Shown: positions 20,401 through 33,100, counted from the first letter of the stretch. The stretch: DNA of 64,000 bases from Pegoplata infirma (GCA_963921195.1 OY992536.1:100005278-100069277), one strand, 5' to 3'. Notes: generated by a model not told the origin, from the sequence alone. Numbers and translations are program-made.

Positions 20401-23400
20401 TTTTTCGAAGTAAAATTTTCTTTTAACGATTTATCCATTTATCGGAGTAAAATTTATCTGTTTTTCGGAGTAAAATTTTCTAAGAAAATTTATCCGTTTA
20501 TCTATAAAAAATTTTATTTGTTTATCGGAGTACAATTTTCTATAGAAAATTTATGTTTGTGTCGGAGTAAAAAATTTTACTCTTAAAACGAATTAATTTT
20601 CTATAAAAAATTTATTTGTTTTTTGGAGTAAAATTTTCTATAGGAAACTTATCCGTTTATCGGTGTAAAATTTTCTTTAGAAAATGTATTTTTTTGTCGG
20701 AGTAAAATTTTCAATAGAAAAACTTATCCTGTTTTCGGAGTAAAGTTTTGAAAATGTATTCGTACAATTTTGTATACAATTACAATTTTCTATGAAAATT
20801 TATTTGTTTTTCGAAGCACATTTTTCTATAAAAAATTTCTTTGTTTTTTGGAGTACATTTTTCTATAGAAAATTTCTTCGTTTTTCAGATAACAATTTTC
20901 TATAGAAAATTTAGGCATTTTTCGGAATAAAAATTTCAATAGAATATTTATCCGTTTTTCGTAGTGAAATTTTTTACAGAAAATTTAACTGGTTTTCGGA
21001 GTAAATTTTTTTTGTATAAAATGTATCTGTTTTCGGAGTAAAATTTTCTATGGAAAAATTATTAATTTTTCGGAGTAGAATTTTCTATAAAAAATTTATC
21101 CGTTAAATAGTGTAAAATTTTCTATAGAAAATTTATGTGTTTTTTCGGAGTAAAAGTTTCTAAAGAAAATTAATCCGTTTTTCAGAGAACAATTTTCTAT
21201 AGGAAATTTATCCGTTTTTCGGATAACTATTTTAAATAAGAAATTTTGCCGTTTTTCGGAGTAAAATTTTCTATAAGAAAATTTATCCGTTTTTCGGAGT
21301 ACAATTTTCTATTGAAAATTTATCCGTTTTTCGGGATACAATTTTCTGTAGAAAATTTTTCCATTTTTTGGAGTCCAATTTTCTATAGAAAATTTCTCAA
21401 TTTTTTGAAGAACAATATTTGTATAAAAAACTTTTCCCATTTTTTGGAAACAGTTTTGTATAGAAAATTTATCCGTTTTTTGGAGAACAATTTTGTATGG
21501 ACACAATTTCTTCAAAGAACAATTTCTATAAGAAATTTATCCGTTTTTCGGTGTATAATTTCGTTTTTTAAAAGAAGAATTTTTTTTAGGAAATTTATCC
21601 GTTTTCGGAGTATAATTTTCTATTGGAAATTTATCCGTTTTTCGGGATACAATTTTCTATAGAAAATTTCTTCGTTTTTCAGTGTACAATTTTTTTAGAA
21701 CATTTCTCTGTCTTTGGAAAAACAATTTTCTAAAGAATTTTTTCCGTTTTCAGAGGTAAAATTTTCTATAGAAAATTTCTTTGTTTTTCGGAGTATAATT
21801 TTATTATAGAAAATTTCTCCGCTTTTTGAAGAACTTGTTTTCTATAGAAAATTTCTCCATTTTTTGGAGAACAATTTTTTGTATAAAATTTCTTCGTTTT
21901 TCGGAGTAGAATTTTCAATAAAATATTTCTCCGTTTTTCGGAGTAAAATTTTATGTAGAACATTTATACGTTTTTCGGAGTAAAAGTTTCTAAAGAAAAT
22001 TAGTTAGGGGCCCCTGTAGGCTAGTTTGTAGCGTTTGTTTTTCGGAGTACAATTTTTTGTAGTTAATTTCTCGGTTTTTTTTGAGTAAAATTTTTTATAG
22101 AAATTTCTTCATTTTTCGTATTACAATTTTCTATAGAAAACGTATCCGTTTTTCGGAGTAAAAGTTTCTAAAGAAAATTTATCCGTTTTTCGGAGTAAAC
22201 GTTTCTAAAGAAAATTTATTAAAAATTTTCAAATTTTCAAACAAATCTAAAAAGTTTCTAAAAAAAATTATTTGTTTTTCGGAGTAAAAGTTTCGAAAGA
22301 AAATTTATTAGATTAGTTAGTTAGTTAGCTATAGATAATTTATCAATTTTTCTGTGTAAAATTTTCCATAGAAAATTTATCCGTTTCTCAGAGTAAAATT
22401 TTCTATAGAAAATTTTTCTCTTTTTCGGTGTAAAATTTGCTATAGATAAGTTATCCGTTTATCGTAGTAAAATTTTCTATAGAAAATTTATCCGTTTTTC
22501 GGAGTAAAATGTTGTATAAAAAATTTATCTGTTTTTTGAAGTAAAATTTTCTTTAGAAATTTATCAGATTTTCGGAGCTAAATTTTCGATAGAAAATTTA
22601 GTCGTTTCTTAGAGTAACGTTTTATATAAAAAATTAACCTTTTTCAGAGTAGAATTTTCTATAGAAAATTTATCCGTTTATTGGAAATTTTCTATAGAAA
22701 AATTTTCTGATTTTCTGAGTAAAAAATTTTTACTCCTAAAAATTAAATAAAATTTCTATAAAAAAAAAGTTTCTATAGAAAATTTATCCGTTTTTCGGAG
22801 TAAAAGTTTCTAAAGAGAATTTATTTGTTTTTCGGAGTAAAGTTTGCTATATATAGTTTATCCGTTTTTCGGATTACACGTTTCTAAAGAAAATTTATTA
22901 GTTCTTCGGAGTAAAATTTGTTACAGATAATTTATGCGTTTTTCGGTGTAAAATTTTCCATAGAATATTTATCCTTTTTTCGGAGTAAAATTTTCTATAG
23001 AAAATTTTTCTCTTTTTCGGAGTAGTTGTGGATAAGTTATCCGTTTTTCGTAGTAACATTATCTATAGAAGTTATCCGTTTTTCGGAGTAAAATGTTCTA
23101 TATAAAATTTATCTCTTTTTTTAAATAAAATTTTCTTAAGAAATTTATCTGATTTTCGCAGCTAAATTTTCTATAGAAAATTAATTTATTTTTTAGAGTA
23201 ACGATTTCTTTAAAAAATTAACCTCTTTTTAGAGAAAAATTTTTAATAGAAAATTTATCTGTTTATAGGTAAAAAATTTTCTATAAAAAATAATTCTGTT
23301 TTCGGAATAAAAAATTTTACTCCTAAAAATTAAATTAAATTTCCATAGAAAATTTGTCTGATTTTCGAAAAAAAAATTTTCTGTAGAAAATTTTTTCGTT

Positions 23401-24185
23401 TTTCAGAGTAATTTATTCGTTTCCAAAGTAAATTAGCCGATTTTCGGAGTAAAATTTTCTATATAAAAATTTATTCGTTTATCGTTGTAAAATTTTCTAT
23501 AAAACAATTTTTCCGATTTTTAGAGTACAATTTTCTATAGAAAATTTCTCCGTTTTTCTTAGAACAATTTACTATAAAAATTTATCCGTTTTTCGAAAAA
23601 CAATTTTCTATGCTTTTTCGGAACAAAATTTTATATAGAAAATAAGGCGCTTTTCGGAGTAAAATTTTCTATTGGAAATTTATCCGTTTTTGGGAGCATA
23701 ATTTTCTATGGGAAATTTATTTGTTTTTCGGAGTAAAATTTTCTATAGAAATCTATCCGTTTTTCAGTCAAATTGTTTATAGAACATTATTCCTTTTTTC
23801 GGAGTATAATTTTCTATTAAATGTGAATTCGTTTTTCGAAGTACAATTTTCTATAAAAAAAAAATGTATCTGTTTTTCGGATAAAATTTCTTTAGAAAAG
23901 TTATCCATTTGTCGGAGAAAAATTTTCTATAGAAAATTTAGATGTTTTTCGTAGTAAAATTTTCTATAGAAAATTTATCCGTTTTGCGGAGTAAAATTTT
24001 CTATAGAAAATTTTGCCGTTTTTCGTATTAAAATTTTCTATAGAAAATTTATCCGTTTTTTGGAGTAAGATTTTCTATAAAAAATGTATTCTTTTGTCGG
24101 AGTACAATTTTCTTTAGAAAAATTATCCGTTTTCGGAATAAAATTTTCTATAAAAAATTTATCCGTTAATCGTAGTATATCTTCC
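17485..24185 (+). repeat. 37-bp palindromic minisatellite, forward array
   Basis: About 180 degenerate units with a 37-bp period. The core is the 18-bp perfect palindrome AATTTTCTATAGAAAATT. A spacer follows whose consensus reads TATCCG, TTTTTCGGAGTA, then A or C. Because 37 is not a multiple of three, all frames read the same mixture of FYRKF/RFSEYNF-like peptides; the many short frames here are artefacts. Units vary by substitutions and occasional deletions, and a small GC-rich interruption (AGGGGCCCCTGTAGG) occurs at about 22007-22021. Confidence 0.9.
19957..20475 (+). repeat. Higher-order repeat: seven-unit block duplicated
   Basis: A block starting TCTGTATTTCGGG and containing the rare variants TAAGTACATTTTATC, TAGCAAATTTCTTCG and AAACTCTGCG recurs 259 bp later. 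259 equals seven times 37. This shows amplification by block duplication within the array. Confidence 0.8.
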
Positions 24186-25559
24186 AAAAGAGAATTTTCT
24201 TCATACCAACTTACTTTTTCTCAAATCTAATAATTCTTTCTTTCAAAGTCAAAATGCGTGACGTAAAAATATGTATTTTTAGCTTTTGATCATTGATTCT
24301 TTCGTTTGTTACTAACTTCATATTCTTTTTTTATATCTCAGCAACCACTAGCTGCTGATTCATTTTTAATATTTTGTTTTGTTTTTTTTACCGTTGTTAT
24401 TGTTCGCTAACACGAACGAACTAAATTTTCATTTCTTTTGAATTTCTGTCGATGTTGTTGTTGTTGTTGTTTAGAACCTGATTAAGACACACATTTACTT
24501 TCATACACGAACCAAGTCGGGTCTTGCTTGTCTGATTATGATTGTTGTGCTATAGAATTATCTACTTGTAGGTACGTACGTATGATTGTTCTACCATATA
24601 GTGTTAAATGTTTGTTATTGTTTTGCTTTGTTTTTGCTTTTGTTAGCCATTCAAGCGTGGGTATTCTTAACTGTTGCTGTAGTGGTTGTTGGTTTTTTGT
24701 TTATATACTGGTTATTATCGTAAGTAAGTATAAGTAACCTAGTACTCTAGAGTCTCGTGAGAATTTTTTTATTAAGTGGGTCAATCGTTTAAAAATGCAT
24801 TCTTTTTGTTATTTTTTTTTTGTTGTGTTTTTTTATTTTCTTTTTCTTTTTTATTTATTTTTTTTTAAATCTTTATGGTTTTTAAAGTTTTTTTCTTTTA
24901 TGAACAAATAATACCTGATGCATGTTTGTAGATAATATTTGAAAATTCTTTATTTTTTTCATTAAAAAGGTGTGTGTGTATTTTTTGAGTTTGAAATTTG
25001 ATTCTTAGAAGATTTTGTTTGTTAATATTTGTTTGGTTATGGTTAGAAGATTTCAAACAAAAAATATTAAAAAAAAAATCTTTTAATCTTTTTTAGGTTT
25101 TTTTCTTTTTATAAAATTAGGTTAATTGGATATTTGTTATGCCAATCAAAAGTATGTTCTTTAAAATTATTTGAAGATTTAATAATGAGTTGGCTGCACG
25201 TGTTTGAAAAATTAACTTGATTGGAAAAAGTAATTAAGATTTTTTTGGGGAATTTGATTTTTGAACAATTTTTAACAAAGTGTGAAATTTTTTCATAAAT
25301 TTTAATCGATAAAAAATAATAAATAAAATAATAAAAATAATTACTTTATTTATAAATATAAATCGAATATAACTATTTAAATAAATTTAGACCGATTAAG
25401 TTGATTTTAGGAGGACTATTTCATTTAATCATAATTTTTTCGGTATACGGTGCGTATTATGAATAAACATGACATAAATTATACGCCCCATAAACTAAAC
25501 AAATAATTTTGCAATTATTATTTCGTAATTAACTTAATGGACACATTTTTTTTTAAAGT
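24186..25559. other. Unique AT-rich island inside the minisatellite domain
   Basis: No coding sequence is recognised. It has GTTGTT runs (24450-24475), a GTACGTACGT stretch (about 24572) and long T-rich tracts (24815-24900). It may be original host sequence into which, or beside which, the 37-bp array expanded. Confidence 0.5.
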
Positions 25560-25617
25560 TTCTATAGTGCCTAGAAAATGACACATTTTTACGGAGTACA
25601 ATTTTCAATAGAGTATA
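25560..25617 (+). repeat. Stray 37-bp minisatellite units
   Basis: TTTCTATAGTGCCTAG and TTTTTACGGAGTACAATTTT are single worn units of the array. They show that it once reached this point before the TIR element at 25618 inserted. Confidence 0.6.
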
Positions 25618-25935
25618 CACTGAAAGAATTATTGTTCATTATATCTATGAACAAATTTCATAAAACCAAATTCATAGATTCTATGAAATAATTCATTGGC
25701 TGAATGAATATTCATTAGTATTTTGAAATATTTCATAGAATTTTATTCATAGATTTTATTAAGTTCATAGAAAAAAATCATAGAATTTATGAATGTCATT
25801 CATAGAAGAAAATGCCATCAATATGCCTTTTAATTCTTTTAATATTTAAAATAATGTTACAATAATTAAAATAGTTGAATAAATTTATCAAAAAAATAAA
25901 AAAAAAATAAAAAAAAACATTAAAAAAAATATCAT

Positions 25936-26015
25936 TGCTGCCCTGACCGGGGTTCGAACCCAAGACCTACCGGCTGAAGTGGTAATTGTCGACGCCTTAG
26001 CTATCAGCGCCACCA
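25936..26015 (-). other. tRNA-like sequence A
   Basis: Minus strand: A-box-like ATAGCTAAGGCGTCG, then GGTAGGTCTTGG and GGGTTCGAACCCC. The latter is an exact B box with a TTCGAAC loop closed by pairs to CCCGG. The segment is tRNA-sized, but acceptor ends do not pair well. It is transcribed, if at all, toward the left TIR. Most likely a tRNA-derived SINE head. Confidence 0.55.
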
Positions 26016-26196
26016 AAGAAGAAAAATCTCGCCAACTAACGCATGGTTTTATAACGCTTCATTTTTGTAAATACACAAAATATTTGTTTTCTACAAACAC
26101 ACACACAGCTTTTGGCAGAGCATTGTGACAGAGCATAGACACAAACTCAATATATTAATCAAAATTCATTTTAAGTGTTGTTACTTGTTTATATAA

Positions 26197-26265
26197 TTTA
26201 GCTCAGTGGCTAGAGACTAAGCTTTACGAACAACAGGTTCTCTGTTCGAATCTCGGTGGAGATAA
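26197..26265 (+). other. tRNA-like sequence B
   Basis: TAGCTCAGTGGCTAGAG is a near-perfect A box and D-arm. CTGTTCGAATCTCGG, about 45 nt later, is a B box and T-arm. It points toward the right TIR, divergent from sequence A, and its middle sequence differs from A, so the two are not simple inverted copies. No 3' CCA-type acceptor is preserved. Confidence 0.55.
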
Positions 26266-26559
26266 GTTAAAATAAAAAACATATAAATTTTTAAAAATAG
26301 GAAATTGTAAATAAATAAAATAATAAAAATAAATAAAAATAAAATATAAAAAAATAAAATTAAAATAAAAAAATAAATAAAAATAGAATTGAATAATAAT
26401 TTTTTTTCCATAGCCTATGAACTTTTTCATAGGTTTCTGGTTTCTATGAATTTGATTCATAGATTCTATGAAGGGCATCATTGGCTCACTTCTAATGATT
26501 TTTTTCATAGAACCAATGTACGTTTTCATAGCCGTAATGAAGAAAATTCTTTCAGTGTA

Positions 26560-26997
26560 TGACTTATGTATATCCAAAACTTGTTTTCTGCATAATGAAA
26601 GTTTTTTTAATTGAATTGTTATTTTTAGGTTATTCTTAAAATTCAAATAAATCTTTCTTCTACAATATTATTTAACAAAACTGTTTTTGAAATAAAACTT
26701 CAGTTTAAAATTAATTTGATAGATGACAAACTAAATTAGTGAACACATTTCTTTTAATAAATCTATTTTGAAAATATTGTAGATAGCAAGTTTTAAATAT
26801 GAGCCACTCGATATAGAGAATTTTGGAGTATAATTTTCGGTTCGAAAAAATTAGCTGTTTTCGAAGAAAATCTTATTTTATTTTATTTTTTTCCCGTTTA
26901 AAAATAAATATATTTTTCCGTTTTAAAATAAAATTTTCTATAAAAAATTTCCTTGAAAATATATACATGCATTTGGAGTACAATTTACAATAGATTA
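26560..26997. other. AT-rich DNA with worn minisatellite units
   Basis: The first half is unassigned. From about 26815 the words GGAGTATAATTTTC, AAAATTTTCTATAAAAAATTT and GGAGTACAATTTAC are decayed 37-bp units. No gene is present. Confidence 0.5.
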
Positions 26998-29814
26998 CAC
27001 TGTGCTACAAAAAACACAAAATCGAATATACTTTTAAAATGAGGTAGTTAAGGTTGTAGCTCTCGTCGAAAAGATCACAAAAATGCCCATCAAACTTGCC
27101 AGACACCCTCAAATTTTAAAGTTATTGTCAAAAAACGTTTTTTTGGGACTTTTCTCACTAAACCACGTGTAACTTAAACATTTTTCAACCGATTTTCAAT
27201 TTTTCAACTGTTTTGAATAGAGGAAGGATACCCAAGTAAAAATTTTGATATTGCACCATATCTATATAGATCTTGCTCAATATATAATCAGATCTTATTA
27301 GATCTGGAAATTGACCCGATCTAATTATATCTGTTTTGATCAGTTCTGATACAAACTGATCAAATTAGATCTCGTTGGATCCGACATTTGTCCCATATAC
27401 ATTCTGATCTTTTAAGATCAGAATTGATATTGTAGCATAATCGGATAACATCGATTTTTTCAAAATTTCTATTGAAGAGAACAAATAATCAAATTTTTAT
27501 TTGAAATGGTAATAATTAAATTTTATTCAGTAATAGTAAAAATATTTTAACATATATAATTAAAAACAGTTTTAATTGCAAAAAACGTATTTCAATATTT
27601 AAATGACAAAATTAAAAATAAATTCATACATATCGCTCATTTACTTGTATAACGCCATAACTCAAAAAACGCGATTTTTGAGTTAGTGATGCAGAATTAT
27701 TTGTTATATGTACCATGCTTAATATTGTGTCAAAAGTTAGTATTAATATCTTTTAAACTCACCGCTTGAGAAGAGAACACGATATTATTACATTTTCAAT
27801 GACTGGTACATTGAAATGGAAAACCAGTTTTAATTGTAAACTTTAAACTCGATTTCTGCAAAATCCAATATTTTGAGTTATGACGTTATACAAGTAAATG
27901 AGCGATGTGTACATTAGTCAAGCCCAATTGAGCCTTAAAATTTATACAAGCATACGTAAAATTGTATTTGCGTACATCCCAAAATCCGAAATTTTTTGGC
28001 ATTTGGGGTAGAAAACAGTATCCGTGGATATTACAAAAACTTTTATTAATTTTATTTTAAGCAAACCGACCCCTCTGCAATTTTTCTTATTTCAGGAAAA
28101 AATTATAGGCATCATACTCATGTTGTTGAAAAAACTAACTTCAATGATTCTATCTCCATCTTCAGTAAATTCGAAATTTGTTTATCCCATTTAGTATCAT
28201 TTTGATATTTTGAAAAAATCTGCAGATTGAAAAAAAAATTTAATACTTTCATTTTTAATGTTCATGCTCGTTGCTAAAATACTTACATTAACGTTACAAA
28301 CATCTGAGAGCTGGATTCAAATGGATTTCCCCTTATTTTGATGGAAATAATAAAAATTTTACGTTATTTTTCCAAAATACGTATTTTTTTTATTAAAAAT
28401 TTTGTTATTTTTTATTTGACAGAATTTTCTGTTTCTGTTTTTATTTTTTTTTTTTGTATTTTGTATTTACATTTTTAATTTTGTTTTTATTTGGTATCAA
28501 AACAAATAAAAAACAACGAAGATTTTAAAAATAGAGGGTTTCAAAAAAAAATGAAAAGCTTTGTTTTTTTATTACGTTTTTAGTTGATATTAATGTAAAT
28601 CTATCTTAAGTGGCAGATATGATAGCAGACATAACCAGATATAATACAAGATATCGTTATATATGGTAGCAGATCTAACATATCTGGTTATATATAATTT
28701 GATCTTGTATAAGATATCAATGTGTATGATCATATCTTGTTAGATATAATTATATCTAATAATTTTTACTCGGGTAGGGCTTTTCATGTGTGTGAGTTGG
28801 TCTATACATATAAAAAAGATATGTATTGATTTTTTTCAACAATATCTAATATTTTTGTTATTTTTTGAAAATTTTTTGAGTTTATCGATTTTTTTCTGCT
28901 ATAGTTTGTTCAACAATATTTATATTAATAAACGTATTCCTATTATGCCAAAAAAATTGGATAGCAATTGACAGAGTTGTGATAATTTTTCTAAAAAAGA
29001 AAATTAAGATTTTATATGAAATTTCCGTGCGGATAACCCAGGCAAAAAAAATAAAAAAATAAACGAACATACTGAGAGGTCGCGTAACATTATTTTAAAG
29101 GATTTTGATCTCCTGAATTCGAATTTGACCTTGAAATTGCGCTATCTTATTAAGTTTTTGATATACCAATTTATGTTAAATATCTCAAAAACCTGACGAG
29201 ATAGAGCAATTTAAAGACCAGATTCGGATTCAGCGCGCCAAAAACCTTTAAAAATGTTGTTGTACATGACTATTTGTGATAAATTTATTTTTTTTTGCCT
29301 GGGTTATCTGAACGGCGATTTCCTGCAAAATCTTTATTTTCTTTTTTAGATAAATTATCACAACTCTATCAATTATTATCCGATTTTTTCACGATAAAGC
29401 TTATCGTATTTAGAATTAAATTTTCTTTAAAAAAGCGCTCATAAATATAAAGGTTGTTAAATGAACTATAGCAGAAAAAAAATTGATAAACTCGAAAAAT
29501 TTTCAAAAAATAACAAAAAAATTCGATTTTATAGAAAAATCAATAGATATCTTTCTTTTATGTGTTGACCAATTCACATACGTGGAAAGCCCTATCCTTT
29601 TTCTATCCAAAACAGTTTAAAAATTTAAAATCGGTTGAAAATTTTCTGAATTACACAATGTTTAGTGAGAAAAGTCCAAAAAATTTTTTTTTGACAATAA
29701 CTCTAAAATTTGAGGGTGTCTGGCAAGTTTAATGGACATTTTTGTGATCTACTCGACAAGACCAACAACCTATACTATGTCAAATCAGAAGTATTTTTTC
29801 ACTGTAGCACAGTG
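26998..29814. mobile_element. Long palindromic foldback element, copy 1
   Basis: It starts CACTGTGCTACA and ends TGTAGCACAGTG, flanked by a 3-bp duplication TTA (26995-26997, 29815-29817). Left and right halves are inverted copies over nearly their whole length (for example CTTGCCAGACACCCTC in the left half is inverted near 29715), with the centre near 29180. A second copy at 53995-55883 is flanked by TAA. CACTG ends with TWA duplications would fit a non-autonomous EnSpm/CACTA or PIF/Harbinger element; I cannot choose. It is interrupted by a MITE at 27231-28774. Confidence 0.8.
27231..28774. mobile_element. TA-target MITE inserted in the foldback
   Basis: Ends are CCCAAGTAAAAATTTT and AATTTTTACTCGGG, flanked by TA (27229-27230, 28775-28776). 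The sister foldback has AAGGATAGGGC with a single TA at 54225-54226, the exact empty site. Subterminal parts are rich in AGATCT, GATCAG and AGATATAA words. The middle (about 27470-28600) is unassigned AT-rich DNA with no coding sequence; inverted words near 27650 and 27880 (CTTGTATAACG) suggest a further nested palindrome. Confidence 0.85.
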
Positions 29815-29817
29815 TTA

Positions 29818-30175
29818 TTTTCCAGTTTTTCGGAGTACAGTTTTGGATAAGAAATTCGGAAAAATGTTCTATAGAAAATTTATCAGTTTTTCGGAAAACA
29901 ATTTTCTATAGAGAATGTATGCTTTTTCGCGGTACAATGTTCTTTTAAAATGTTTTGCTTTTTTTGCAGTACTTACAATTTTTTATAAAAAAATTATCCG
30001 TTGTTCTTCTTCAACTTTCCATAGACTATAATTCGTTTTTTCGGAGTGCAATTTTATATAGAAAATTTATCAGTTTTTTAAAATACTATTTCTATAGAAT
30101 ATTTATCCATTATGATTTTATTGATTTTTTGAAGTATAATTTTCTGTAAAAAATTTATCAGTTCTTATCCATTGT
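29818..30175 (+). repeat. 37-bp minisatellite, forward orientation
   Basis: Units resume directly after the foldback (TTTTTCGGAGTACAG, AATTTATCAGTTTTTCGG) in the same orientation as 17485-24185, and stop at about 30175. A short A-run separates them from the inverted array. Confidence 0.75.
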
Positions 30176-30184
30176 TAAAAAAAA

Positions 30185-33100
30185 AAAAATCAGAAAAATT
30201 TTCTATAGAAAACAGTACTCCGAAAAATCGGAAAAGTTTTTTATAGCAAGCGGAGAAGTTTTTCATAAAAAAAACTGTACTCCAAAAATCATATAAATTT
30301 TATATAGAAAATTTTACTCTGGTAAACGAAGAAATTTTTCTATAATAAATGTAATCTCAATAATTGAGAAAGAAATTTTATAGATAAAATTTCGCTACGA
30401 AAACGTTCAAAAATTCTTCTCCGAAAAATCAAATAAATTTTCTATAGCAAACTGTACTCCAAAAAACCGAAAATTTACTCCGAAAACGTTTGAGTTTTTT
30501 GTAAAAAAATATATTCCTTTATATTCTCCGAAAAACGAAGAAATTTTCTACAGAAAATTGTACTTCGTAAAAGGGAAAACTTTTTTATAGATAATTGTAC
30601 TCCGAAAACTGGATAAATTTTCTATAGGAAATGGTACCCTTAAAAACTGATAATTATTTAATAGAAAATTATATAGAGAAATTTTGTATAGAAAATTGTT
30701 CTAAGAAAAACTGAAATTGTACTGCGAAAAACGGATTAATTTTCTAAAGAAAATCGTACTTCGAAAAACTGATGAATTTTCTATAAAAAATTGGTCTTTA
30801 TAAAACGGAAAAATTTTTCTAAAAAAACTAAACTCCGAAACAGATAAATTTTTCATAAAAAACTGTACTCTGAAAAACGGATAAATTTTCTATAGAAAAT
30901 GGCACTCAGAAAAAAGGATAAATTTTCTTTATTATACAAAATTGTACTTCAAAAACCGGTAAATTTTTTACAGAAAATTATACTTTGAATAATGGATAAA
31001 TTTTCTATAGAAAATTAAACTTTGAAAAATGGATGAATTTTTTATACAAATTGTAGCCCCAAAAAATTGATAAATTTTTGAAAAACGATTACATTTTCTT
31101 TAGAAAATTGTACTCCAAAAAACAGATAAATTGTCTATAAAAAATTGTACTCAGCAAAACGGATAAATTATATACAGAAAAGTGTGCCCCGAAAAACAGA
31201 TAAATTTTCTATAGTATAGAAATTTGTACTCAAAAAAATGGATAAATTTTCTATGGAAAATGGTACACCAAAAAACGGATAAATATTCTATAGAAAATGT
31301 TCTCGGAAAAACGACTAAATTTTCTATAGAAAAGTGTGCTCCTAAAAACGGATACGTTTTCTCTAGCATAAAAATTTGTGCTCCAAAAAACGGATACATT
31401 TTTTTATTGTATAGAAATTTGAATTCTAAAAAACGGATAAATTTTCTATGGAAAATTGTACTCCTAAAAACGGATAAATTTTCTTTAGAAAGTTGTACTT
31501 CGAAAAACGGATAAATTTTCTTTAGGACATTGTACTCCGAAAAAAATATAATTTTTCAATAGAAATTGTACTCAGTAAAACGGATACATTTTTTTATAAA
31601 AATACTCCGATAAACGAATAATCTTCTACAGAAAATTGTGCTCGGACCAAAAATCAAAATTTTCTATAGACAATTGTACTCCGAAGAACTGATCCATTTT
31701 TTTTACAGGAAATCTTACTGCGAAAAACACAGAAATTTTCTAAAAAAAAATTTGTTCAGCTAAGAAAAAAAACTGTACTCCAAAGAACAACTACATAATT
31801 CACAGTCAGAACTGAATAATTTTCTACAGAAATTGTAGTCCGAAAAATTTAATAATTTTCTTTAGAAAATTATACTTGGACCAATTGATAAATTTTCTAT
31901 AGAAAATTTTACTCCGAAGAACTATTAAATTTTCGTCAGAAAATTTAACTCCGAAAAATGCAAAAATTTTCTAAAGAAAATTATATTGCTAAAAAAAGAT
32001 ACATTTCCCGTAGCAATTTGTTTTCCGAAAACGGTTAAATTTTCTTTAGGAAATTGTACTTAGAGAAACCGACAATTTTTCTGTAGAAAATTGTACTTTA
32101 AAAAACGGATAAATCTTTAGAAAATTGTTCTCCGAAAAACGGATTAATTTTCTATAGTATTGAAAATTATACTTTGAAAAACGGATAATTCTTAAAAAAA
32201 TTGTACACCAAATAACGGATAAATTGGCCATAAAAAATTAAACTCCCAAAAACGGATACATTTTCCATATATTTTTTGTACTTTAAACTGGAAAATTTTC
32301 TATAGAAAATTGTACTCTGATAATTTTCTAAAGAAAATTATGCTCGGAACAACAAATAGTCTATAGAAACTTGTACTCCAAAGAACTGGTAAATTTTCTA
32401 CAGAAAATTTTACTCCGAAAAACGCAAAAATTTTCTAAAGAAATTTTTATGCGAAAAAATTATAAATTTTCTGTAGAAAATTGTTCTCTGAAAAACGGAT
32501 AAATTTTCATTAAGAAATTGTACCAGTAAAACCGAAAAAGTTTCTTAAGAAAATTGTTCTTTGAAAAAGAACATAAAATTTTTCAATAAATTTTTATTCC
32601 AAAAACGGATATTTTTATTATGACCAAGTTTACTTCGAAAACGAATAAATTTTCTTTTGTAAATTGTACTCCCAAAACCGGGTAAATTTTCTATAGAAAA
32701 TTGTTGTCGGAAAAACGGAGAAATTTGGTAAGGAAAATTGTCCCCAGAAAAATGGATAAATTCTCTTTAGAAATTATACTCCGAAAAAACGGAAAAATTT
32801 TCTATAGCAAAAAGTGCTCTGATAAACGAATAATTTTCTATAGAAAGTATTGCTCGGAATATGGGATTTATATTCTATAGAAAATTTTGCTCCTAAGAAA
32901 TAATAAATTTTCTACTGAAAATTGTTCTCCGAAAAACGCAGAAATTTTGAAAAGAAAATTTTACTGAAAAAAAATTTTCTATCGAAAATTGCACTCTAAA
33001 AAACGAAGAAATTTTCTAAGAAAAATTTTACTCCGTAAAACCGGAAATTTTCAAAGGAAAATTTTACTCCGAAAAATGGGAAAATTTTCTATGTAAAATT

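Larger units (their letters stand above)
25618..26557. mobile_element. TIR element with two divergent tRNA-like cores
   Basis: The ends CACTGAAAGAATT and AATTCTTTCAGTG are inverted, with similarity continuing about 34 bp (TTCATTA..CTATGAA). They are flanked by TA (25616-25617 and 26558-26559). Arms are packed with TTCATAGA/TCTATGAA words. Between the arms lie two tRNA-like sequences pointing outwards (25936-26015 minus, 26197-26265 plus). There is no transposase. TA flanks suggest Tc1/mariner-type mobilisation, but the family is not recognised. Confidence 0.8.

Noticed and set aside
21246..21662. 138-residue frame, the longest in the forward array
   Set aside because: It is made of the same F/R/K/N/I-rich words as all other frames in the minisatellite; no independent coding signal.
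17485..24185. Regular 37-bp array resembling a CRISPR array or a coding tandem repeat
   Set aside because: There is no unique spacer; the whole unit is repetitive and degenerate, the sequence is eukaryotic, and 37 bp shifts the frame each unit, so long frames are by-products.
24528..24737. Frame with Cys and hydrophobic residues in unique DNA
   Set aside because: Short, no conserved motif, T-rich low complexity downstream and no clear splice sites.
26197..26265. Functional tRNA gene
   Set aside because: A and B boxes are good, but acceptor and T stems do not pair well and the segment sits inside a transposon, so it is described as tRNA-like only.
26224..26646. 140-residue minus-strand frame
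   Set aside because: It runs through A/T low-complexity sequence and the TIR element, including the tRNA-like segment; no protein family features.
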